A stretch of 64,000 nucleotides of DNA, taken from Perilla frutescens. Taxonomy: Eukaryota > Streptophyta > Magnoliopsida > Lamiales > Lamiaceae. Of this stretch, positions 56,126 to 64,000 are shown piece by piece. Where the stretch lies: NCBI GenBank assembly GCA_026008535.1, contig BRKX01000009.1:48109001-48173000 (forward strand), in the 5' to 3' direction. The position numbers and the translations under genes are program-made. The notes below the pieces were generated by a model, which worked only from the letters and a program-made list of their open reading frames with translations, was not told the origin of the DNA and ran no database searches. Positions within the stretch are counted from its first letter, which is position 1; each line of letters starts with the position of its first letter.

Positions 56126-56727
56126 TGTTTTGGTAACCATGTCGAGCTAACGACGTTAAACTTAGTGCTCATTGGGAAGCAACCTAATTTTTATTTTGTT
56201 GCTTTTATTTCTTTTCTTTTCTAAATCTATGTTGTTTTGTGTTTCTTGTCGTTATTAGTCTCATTGTGTTGTGGTTTTTAATATTTTGTTTAGTGTAGTG
56301 CTAAAGTGCAGGGGATTGGGCCAAAAATTTCACCAAGTATGGAGCCCCGAGCACAGCATGGTGCGACCCGGTGCCAGAGTCAGCGCGAGTGCGCTTGTAC
56401 ACAGAGGGTGAAAAACCACATTACTGGGCGCAACGTGACTCAGAGTCGGACTGGCGCGAGCAACTCGATCGCGCCAAATGGCGCAGCCCGACCGATCTAG
56501 GACTGGCGCGACCAACTGAATCGCACCAAATGGCGCAGCCCGACCGGCCCTCTAATTCGCGCCCCCTCAGTCGCGCCGATTTACGGGTTTTTAAAACCCT
56601 CTCCACTCTTTCATTTTCTTCCATTTCTTCTTCTACACTTCTCTCATCCTCTCGCACCCACACACGAGCACAGTTAAGTTTTCAATAAATTGTCACTCTT
56701 TCACACACAAGAGCATCTCAATCCAAG
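56126..56727 (+). promoter_or_regulatory. LTR-like CG-rich cassette and leader upstream of the third ORF
   Basis: After integrase, the words GTCGAGCTAACGACG and GGGAAGCAACC mark the normal post-integrase region. A CG-dense cassette (56340-56575) then repeats the LTR wording: AGCGCGAGTGCGC, ACACAGAGG, GACTGGCGCGAGCAACTCGA and TCGCGCC. TTTTTAAAACCC near 56590 could be a TATA-like element, followed by a C/T-rich leader ending in CCAAG|GTATGA at 56727. This is consistent with an internal promoter for the third gene, but expression is not shown. Confidence 0.5.
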
Positions 56728-57527
56728 GTATGAAGTTTCTAATCTCTCCTTTTCCATTTTCTATGGTTCAAATTCTTTTTAGTTCACATTTTCTATTTTC
56801 AAACACCCTTTGGGAAAATCATGTTTTAATCCTTGCAAATGGATGTTATTGGATGAATGACGCCCCTATCCATGAACTCTAGGTGATTTTGTGTGCAATT
56901 TGGGTATTTATGGTCACATTTTTGAATTCCCAAAAACTGGGGTTCTATACAATTTGGGGATAATTTGACTTTTGTTCTTCATTATGTTTTTGTTGGACAA
57001 ATTGAAGGTTGTTTTACCCATAGACCCTAGGTATGGTGAATTTTGTGGAATTATAGCTATATGGTGCTATATTGTAAATATTGTGCATTAGGGTTTCGAC
57101 AATGTTTGGAAAATGCTATGTCTTTTATCACCATATGTATATACCCATGATAGCTAAGTTCTAATCATGTCATGTTGTTGTGTTTGGTTGTTAGATACCC
57201 AAATGAGAAGCATGAATGGGGGTTGTAGAATCTATGGTTTCATATGATTTTGTTGAGCCTTATTTGTGCACATTTATATCCCGCATTATTGATTGAGCAT
57301 TTTGTCCCGCATTCTAAGATGTTGAAGAGATAGTGAATGATGAACCTGGGAGGAATTGCATTGATGCTTGCTTGCTAATAGTAAGATGCTTCACGGGTTA
57401 GAGATTGTTTGAATGGTAGTGTGTGATTAAATGTCGCCTACTCAAGGGTTCGAGTTGTGCCTGCGCCCGTTATGTGTTAATTGTCTTAAAAATGAGTCTT
57501 GATGGAATTGTGTTGTGAATGTTCCAG
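56728..57527 (+). other. Candidate intron before the third ORF of element C
   Basis: AAG|GTATGA at 56727/56728 and GTTCCAG|GTATG at 57527/57528 fit plant splice sites, and the 800-bp interval is T-rich (for example ACTTTTGTTCTTCATTATG) and non-coding. Splicing would place ATG 57530 two bases after the junction. Confidence 0.5.
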
Positions 57528-57529
57528 GT

Positions 57530-59105
57530 ATGACACGACGGGGTAGGGAGACGCGTAGTAGAAGACAAGTGGAGTCCGATAGTAGTGAAGAAGAAGCTCA
57601 TGACTACCAAGAGGAATCCGAAGAAGAGAAAGCAGAAAATGAAGACCATGACGAAGAAGAGGTCGGGGACGATGAGGATGACGAAGAAGACGTTGATCAA
57701 GATGAAATTGAGGAGGATGAGGCATCATTTCCCCCTTTGAACTGGATGGGGGACCATCCGAGTAAAGTAGGAGTCCGTTTGTTGAAACATGAGCACAGAG
57801 TGAAATGGTTGAAGATATCCAAACACTTTGAAATCAAGGCAACCAGGTTTACAGATGCGGCAGCTGCCCGACAGTTGGGGATCAATGAGGATGTTTGGCG
57901 GTTGTTCGGGTGAGTGGGGTGGGCGAATGTGTTGGAAGGAGGATGGGTCACGTACCCAGTACTAGTGAAAGAATTCTTGGCCACACTCAATGTCAAGTCT
58001 ACAGACAGGCGAGGCCCTATTTGGTGCAAGTTCTGACTGGGCAATCAAAATTGGCGGTTCACGGTCGATGAGATGAACCGCATCTTTGGCACCCCACAAG
58101 ATGGCATCTTCCACCAGTATCCCACTTTTTGCCTTGAAGACTTTATGAGGCGTATCATAGATCCCGACCCCAGAATGGCACGATATGACTCCAGCAAAGC
58201 CAAGGCCTCCCACATTCAGAATCCCGTTTTCCGGTACGTTCAGCGATTCTTATCCTCCACAGTCCTTGCACGCCATGAGAACAGTGGATTCCGCACTCAG
58301 AAGATCCACATGCTTTGGTGCATGTTAAAGACAATCAGTATAGACTTCGTGGCTCATTTCCTCGATCAGTGCAAAAGGCAAGCCGCACCGGGCAGTGGAA
58401 AGATTTGCATTGGGGGTTTGATCACTCCAATTGCTCGAGCTTTGGATGTTGACCTCACAAACTACGTTGTTGTGCCTGGGTTCCGCAGGATCAACCTAAC
58501 ACCTCCGTAATGCCCGGATGATAGACTCTGCTGCTCCCCTTCCATTCCAATTCCTCATGAAGAACCGGGTCCAGTTCCCTCTGCCTAACCCCCACCTCAC
58601 CTCAATTACCACTTTTGAGGATCAGAGGAACTGGATGATGAGCACACCAGAGCACTATGCCCTGATGACCGTAATTGACGCCGGCCCACGAAGGCCCACT
58701 CAAGGGGAAGCGTCCACATCTCAAGCACCCAGGATAGCAAGGAGATCGAGGGAAGATGTGCAAGAAGAGAGATTCAGCAAGATGAAGGGGATGATGACTG
58801 AGATGACGACTAACTTGGGGAACATGCGGGTAGATATGACCTCTAGATTCGGAGATATGCGCACAGAGATGGACATGCGCTTCACAGGGCTCTAGGAGAA
58901 CTTTGATATGAGGTTCACGAATCTCCAAGAGGATATTAGGACACGTTTCACGGGCATGCATGAGGAGCTGGACTCGAGGTTCTCCAACCTCTAGTCACAC
59001 GTCGATTCCCGTTTCACATGAATCAGTGCCGAGATTCACGGTCTACAAGGGAACTTTAATGCTTTTCAATCTGGTTTCAATGATTTTGCAGGTTATATGC
59101 GGTAG
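57530..59105 (+). pseudogene. Third ORF of element C (Athila-type, post-integrase), broken
   Basis: The protein starts MTRRGRETRSRRQVESDSSE and has a long Asp/Glu run (about residues 17-65). The middle holds EFLATLNV-like, FMRRIIDPDPRMARYDSSKA, HENSGFRTQKIHMLWCMLKT and LDVDLTNYVVVPGFRR, resembling the plant 'putative transposon protein' domain of Athila third ORFs. After a frame change near 58510 the C-terminal part is a coiled coil with repeating MRFTxLQEDxxxRFxxM units. Stops at 57911, 58034, 58893, 58992 and 59019 sit at positions fitting Arg or Gln. Its role is unknown; it has been called envelope-like in Athila elements, but no signal peptide or membrane segment is visible here. Confidence 0.7.
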
Positions 59106-60724
59106 TGGACTGGACAGAGCTCCTCTTCGCAGCGGCCTCCTCAGCAGTTTCCGCAGTACCCTCCATATCCATATCTGTATCCGCCCTACCCTCCGTATCA
59201 GCCGCAACAACCGTCTCAAGACCAAGACCGCTCCAAGAACTAAGTTTTCATCTCTCACGGTCCCACTTGTCTTCCGTCCAAACTTGGGCGACCTTTGGCA
59301 TGGTCCAAGTTTGGGGGAGGGGGTATGCTATTGGTGACCGTTGAGCTCTAGTCCTCCAGTCTTTTATGAACAATTTATCTTATATGTTATTTGGATACTT
59401 TGGCATGTTATTTAGGATTATTCGATAAGCCACGTTGATTTGTATGAATGTATTTGATCCTTAGGATTTTATTTGGGCTATGTAATAAGTTATGCTCGGA
59501 TTTGGGTGAGAATCTTGTTTTGATATTTTCTTGTCCTTGATTATCTATTTATCTTCTTGGCATGAGTAGAGAAAAGTAGGATGGGATTGAACATAATTAG
59601 GGATTTGTGTAACCTTGCCTAAGATGATGAAAAATTTGTGCAAAATTTTTGAAAAATCATGCATGGAAATGAGTGATTGGTGATTAGCATATAGATTAAA
59701 TTATGAAATTTTGGCATGTCTTGCATATCACGTGAGATTTGAGCCATATTACTTTTCTTTGCTTAAGAGTTTCTTCAACAATGCTAGCATCTCTAGAACT
59801 TGCTCTACAAACTCGTATGATTATGTATGTGCTCAAAGAAACATGAAGATGACCTAAGGTGGTTCTTGTTAAACTTTTTGAGCCTAAAAATTTCTTTTAC
59901 TATGAAACACATCCTTTGTCTGCCCCTTTTGAGCTATGATAATCACTATTTTATTGAAAAGCCAAGGGTAGTGGGATTGATAAAAATAGCGGGTTTGGAA
60001 TGATAACTACTAGAGGAGCATAAGAACGTGAAATGTTTCAAGAATGATAAATATGATTCTACCCTTGATAAATTTAAAGTGAGTCCTTCTCCTAGAACTA
60101 GAAAAAGAAATAATAGAGTGAAAAGAGAAATGATAGTTGTTGAGAAGAGCAAATGATCACTCTAGAACTTGTGTTGAAAGTAAAGACACCTTCATAGGAG
60201 AAGTGTACTAAAAGTATGCTAAGGATTTTCCATTTTATTGCTACATTGTCCTCAAGAGAATTTGTGGAGGGTAGAAGAAAGCTTTGTAGATTGCTTTGCT
60301 TGGATTTTTATTAGTCATGGGTTTGAATTGTAGCCACTCTTCCCCATATTTTCCTACCCGTCCAAAGAGCCGAACACTTCAACCCGAAAGACCTATGTGA
60401 TTCTTGTTTCTAGAACATATTGTGATGATATCGAGTTATTTTGCAAGCTTATGGTTGCATGTTGGTGTTGTTTGATGTTGAGTGAAAATAGGTTTTTTTT
60501 TTACCCCGTGAGGTTTTAATGAGTGCTTGATTCTTCAACCAAAAGAGGGGAGTCGAAGTTTCGTTATTTCATCTTTGTGTGCTTTCATCTTGTTTTCCTT
60601 GCATGAGTTTTAGCTTTTTCTTCTGAGGTAATAAGGCTTGAAAATCCCCTATGTTTGTATCCTTCAAATCCTTGTATTTCTTTCTCTTGTTTGGGGACAA
60701 ACAAGTATTTAAGTTTGGGGGAGT
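59106..60724 (+). other. 3' non-coding region of element C with two purine tracts
   Basis: AAGTTTGGGGGAGGGGG lies at about 59308-59324 and AAGTTTGGGGGAG at 60711-60723 just before the 3' LTR. The second is the functional-position polypurine tract; the first may be a central or decoy tract. The intervening 1.4 kb is AT-rich without an ORF. Confidence 0.75.
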
Positions 60725-62232
60725 TGACAAACGGGATTTTTGCCCGTATTTCCGAGCATAGACCACATGTTTTTAGTATCTTTCTCTCTTATTTTGTTAT
60801 CTTGGTGCCGTGTTTTTGTTTTGTTGTGTAATAAGTGTTTTTAAACATTGTTGTGCATTTTCAGGGCAAAATTGATCTGGTCGGGACTCAAAGGAACGAA
60901 GCCGGCGCGACCCAGGTACAGGAGAGGCGCGAGTGCACGTCAACACAAAGGCCTCGAAAGCACACAGCCCAGCGCGGCCCGACTCAGGCCAAGACAGGCG
61001 CGACCAGCTCGGTCGCGCCACCCGGTGCGACCTGAGCCAGACGTGACGCGGGTACAGAACCGGCACGACCGAGCTTCCAACCAGAGGGCCCGGAAGGCGG
61101 CCAGCGGCGCGGCGCGGGTACAGAGCTACTAGGCGCGACCACCTCAGTCGCGCCACCCGGCGCAACCCGATCGGAGCGCGACCAAGCCCGTGTCGCGCCC
61201 CCCTGTTCCGACGTGATTTTTGCACTTTTTATTTTCTTTTTTAATTTCTTTTAATAGGCGGAAATATGGGAGTATATATACCTACCTTGTTTCAAAACTA
61301 GGGTAACATTTAATCCATAGCCCCCAATTTTAGATAGATGAGTTGAAAGAGAATTTTAGAAGAGAAGATTGAAGGCTGTGAAGAATTTTGAAGATAAAGT
61401 GAAGTTTGAAGATTTTCTATTTCCTTTTCGGGTTTACTCTAATCCATGCTCTTAGTGTCTTTCTTTCTATTTGTTTATTGTTGTTTTTCTTCAAGATTAA
61501 GCATGTGTAGCTAAATTTTATAAATCCTAGGGTGATATGAATCAACATTGAATGAATGGATTGATGGATGAAAAAGCATGTTAATATCTTCTTTTCTTCT
61601 TTTCTTCATGGATTATTGGTTTGAATGCATCTAATTAGGATTGGCCATCTTAAGTTAGATATTATGTTGATTAAGTTTTGAGAAACACTTATTAACATTG
61701 GAAATTAATTCATGAACCTCTTTAGGTATTAAATGAGAATTTATGCCTAGTTAGAGTTTGGTAGATTAATTGTGCTAAATTTGAGGGATTTGGAATTTAA
61801 TCCTAGAGATAGGAGAGTTCTCTTTCTCTTAATTAAATCTTAGAAGCTCGAGAGAGCCTTTGATTAATGTTGGAATTAATCTTGATTAGTATTAATTTGC
61901 GATTTGATCTTGAAATCCATTGTTTGTGTTGATGAGTATTACCCTAGGATTTCCCTCTTTACTTGTTGTCCCTCTACTAGTGCATTTTTGATTATCTTGA
62001 ATTTATTTTAATTTGCTTTAAAAAATTTCACACCTAGAGTAAAAACTATATTCAACCTAAGATTTTGTGTAATGCTTGACTTGTAAAATGACATGCATGT
62101 GATGCTTGTGTACCTCGAATCATTCTAAATTCCCTGTGGATTCGACCCCGTTTTACCTTGTAATACAACTTACTTGTACACTTGCAAGTTTAAATTCGGG
62201 TTTTAAAACTTTGTGTAGAAAATTCTCCATCA
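60725..62232 (+). repeat. 3' LTR of element C (1508 bp)
   Basis: It starts TGACAAACGGGATTTTTGCC and ends TTCTCCATCA, followed directly by the duplicated taacc. The CG-rich block lies at 60890-61205. Confidence 0.93.
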
Positions 62233-62950
62233 TAACCTCGACCCTGCATGTAATTCACATCAGCCACATCATCTTGAACTGTAGCTACTTTCTCCGGCGC
62301 TCCACTTAGGCCAAATTATTTTTTGTTAGTAATGTAATTGCCTTGGCCATAGTGGACATTTGAGCTGCCAACTCCTTCAAATCATCAAAAGACGGAATCT
62401 CAGCCAACCTCCTAACTAAATTCCTCTGAGATGGCCACTGAGCACTGTTTGCAGCCATTCTCTCCAACAACTCCATAGCTTCCTCTGCAGACAATTCCAA
62501 CATGGCTCCTCCAGCCGTAGTGTCTATCCGATCTCGGGTATGCTCCAAGAGTCCATTATAAAAGTAGCAAACCTGTTGATCTGCTTCAAATCCATGTCAT
62601 GGGCTCTTTCTGATAAGGTCTCTAAACCGCTCACATGCTTCATATAAGGCTTCTTGATCAAACTGCCGAAACTGGGCGATCTCGTTCTTCATCTTAAGAG
62701 TCTTGCTTGGTGGACAATATTTGGATATGAATTTTTTGTATAACACCTCCCAAGTCCTAGTTGTGTCTGCTTCCAATGAATGATACCATAACTTCGCTTT
62801 ATCTCGTAGTGAGAATGAGAACAGCGAAGTCGGATAACATCAGCTCCTACTCCATTCATCTTTATAGTCCCACAAACTTTGAGAAACTGTGCCAGATGTA
62901 CATGTGGGTCTTCTAATGTTCCACCACCAAATTGGTTCTGTTGTACCTCT
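62233..62950 (-). pseudogene. Gag central part of element B, right of the C insertion
   Basis: On the minus strand, text around 62940-62850 reads QFGGGTLEDPHVHLAQFLKV and GTIKMNGVGADVIRLR, then through frame changes to MDSWSIPEIG-type and an 80-codon piece with GGAMLELSAEEAMELLERMA and LVRRLAEIPSFDDLKELAAQ. These are the middle of a Gypsy gag. The N-terminal part is deleted, and the C-terminal part continues at 49005 beyond element C. Confidence 0.8.
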
Positions 62951-63109
62951 AGACCTAAAATTCATATACTATTTGCCTAACACCAAATGAAAATCAAAAC
63001 GCAGCAGAGAGAATTATAATAAATAGAAAAATATTGAAAAGAAAAATAAATTACACTCTAAATTAAAGCTAAATAATTAAATCAAATATTATATGTCAAT
63101 TACGCCAGT

Positions 63110-63126
63110 CCCCAGTAACGGTGCCA
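63110..63126 (-). promoter_or_regulatory. Primer binding site of element B (tRNA-Asp type)
   Basis: TGGCACCGTTACTGGGG on the minus strand, two changes from the tRNA-Asp complement, six bases from the LTR at 63133. Confidence 0.85.
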
Positions 63127-63132
63127 AAAACT

Positions 63133-64000
63133 TGTTCGGTATTTTATTTCACTAAAAATACTACTCGCAAGCGTACGAGATAAATGTAGCAAAACTATGG
63201 TGAGCAAGGTCGTATCCACAGAGACTGGCTATGTAATGCAGCTAAGTACCCAATCCTATTGTCCTACTTTATCTAGAGAACCGATTTAAAATTGATTTCA
63301 ATTAATTAAATACTGCAATAGAAATTAAATAGATTAAACACGAGAAAACTGGATAAACAGATAAACGACGGATCCTAGGGTGTTTCTGTTAACTGAATTT
63401 TCTGATTTTCAAAGAATCTATTAAACCAATTTAATTTTAAATCTTGCAGGAGAATCACAAATATAATTACAACCTCTCTCTCGAGTAAACTATAACAGTA
63501 GATTAGATTCTAATTCTTATCTCTCGATCTCGAATTATTATCAAACTCCAGATAAATCCTCACATTTATTCTCCTCACGACACCTCAATCTAATAGACTC
63601 GTGTTATACAATCCTAATCCATTAATCTACTAACCTCTCTCGAGTAAATAACAAATTAAATACAATCTTGTAGGATGGTTGAATTAGGCCACTACAATCT
63701 GGAGTACAATCTTTTCTTTATACTCCAGCGGCTTTGTAGCATTCTGGTGGCCCAACAATTAGCTACACCTTCCTTTTGCAAGTGAGTTTTATCCAAGGAT
63801 TTGAATTGTTAATGGTTCGATCCACATCATTTCAAATTCATTGATTGGCCTATAAAATTTAGTGGCCTAATTCACTTAATAACATGACTCAAAATCACTT
63901 TATAATTCTCGAAGCGTGTTCTCATAATTTCGCTCCAAAATACTCAAAAATATTGAATAAACCATAAAATACACAATCTAATTAAGTGTTAGCAAAATCA
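63133..64000 (-). repeat. 5' LTR of element B, cut by the window edge
   Basis: It matches the 3' LTR (32270-32374 and 41142-41580) up to about 63660 and then departs because of an insertion or divergence. The LTR start lies outside the window. Confidence 0.82.
63681..63873. repeat. Small fold-back repeat in the 5' LTR of element B
   Basis: GAATTAGGCCACTA at 63681-63694 is perfectly inverted as TAGTGGCCTAATTC at 63860-63873, about 165 bp apart. It lies where the LTR loses similarity to its partner, so it may be a small MITE or part of a larger insertion. No clear target duplication was found. Confidence 0.45.

Larger units (their letters stand above)
49006..62232 (+). mobile_element. Full-length Athila-like Ty3/Gypsy element C (13,227 bp)
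   Basis: Two LTRs of equal length (1508 bp), a 5-bp target duplication taacc, a tRNA-Asp primer site, gag, protease, RT, RNase H, integrase, a third ORF and a polypurine tract are all present in the right order. The coding regions contain about sixteen stops and at least two frameshifts, so it is not autonomous. LTR divergence is concentrated in the CpG-rich part (about 17 differences in the first ~210 bp) and sparser in the AT-rich part. Confidence 0.95.
32270..64000 (-). mobile_element. Gypsy retrotransposon B, deletion derivative hosting three nested insertions
   Basis: This minus-strand element has its 5' LTR at the right (63133 to beyond the window), primer site at 63110-63126, gag remnants (62233-62950 and 48600-49005), a protease remnant (47786-48599), a post-integrase noncoding part (47245-47785 and 42337-43640) and its 3' LTR at 42336-41142 plus 32374-32270. 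RT, RNase H and integrase are absent between 47786 and 47700. It is split by a LARD-like element (32375-41136), a solo LTR (43641-47239) and Athila-like element C (49006-62232). Its own sequence reads continuously once these are removed. Confidence 0.82.

Noticed and set aside
56371..56688. 105-codon ORF in the post-integrase cassette
   Set aside because: Same CG-rich repeat composition as the LTR block; treated as a regulatory cassette, not a gene.
57530..58510. Host nuclear acidic protein gene
   Set aside because: It lies inside element C between integrase and the 3' LTR, and its middle domain resembles third ORFs of Athila-type elements.

Overview
This window is plant nuclear DNA, almost certainly from a eudicot. 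It is AT-rich, has two intronless plant-type berberine-bridge-enzyme-like (BBE-like) genes, and is otherwise packed with plant LTR retrotransposons whose primer sites match plant tRNA-Asp or initiator tRNA-Met, plus CACTA and Mutator-type DNA elements and a SINE. An asterid or Lamiales source is a guess. No bacterial, organellar, rRNA or CRISPR feature was seen.

Layout. 1-5093: minus-strand Athila-like Ty3/Gypsy element 'A', cut by the window edge, sitting in a TA-rich tract and an old chromovirus-type LTR (to 6256). 7039-10241: a CACTA-type MITE containing a second CACTA-type element (7264-10089) with four tandem copies of a ~441-bp unit. 10434-12035 and 18691-20295: two intact, same-strand BBE-like flavoprotein genes, the only convincing host genes. 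Between them lie a gag-only LTR element (TR-GAG type, 13467-17430) and a Mutator-type MITE (17860-18219). 20996-21099: a short SINE with 17-bp target duplications. 21586-32269: a decayed FAR1/MULE-like locus split by a Ty1/Copia element 'D' (23336-31960).

From 32270 to beyond the right edge is a nested nest. Minus-strand Gypsy element 'B' (3' LTR starting at 32270, 5' LTR from 63133) lost its RT/RNase H/integrase and received three insertions: a non-coding chromovirus derivative with 3.2-3.3 kb LTRs (32375-41136), a solo LTR (43641-47239), and a full-length plus-strand Athila-like element 'C' (49006-62232, TSD taacc). Insertion order follows from interruption and target-site duplications.

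Functionally, the two BBE-like genes encode secreted, bicovalently flavinylated oxidoreductases. They differ at the oxygen-gatekeeper position (Ile174 versus Val172), which suggests a dehydrogenase/oxidase pair. None of the autonomous-type elements here still has a fully open polyprotein; the gag-only element does keep an open gag-derived ORF. Element C also carries what looks like a self-contained third-gene unit: a CG-rich LTR-like cassette, a leader, a plausible ~800-bp intron and a third ORF.
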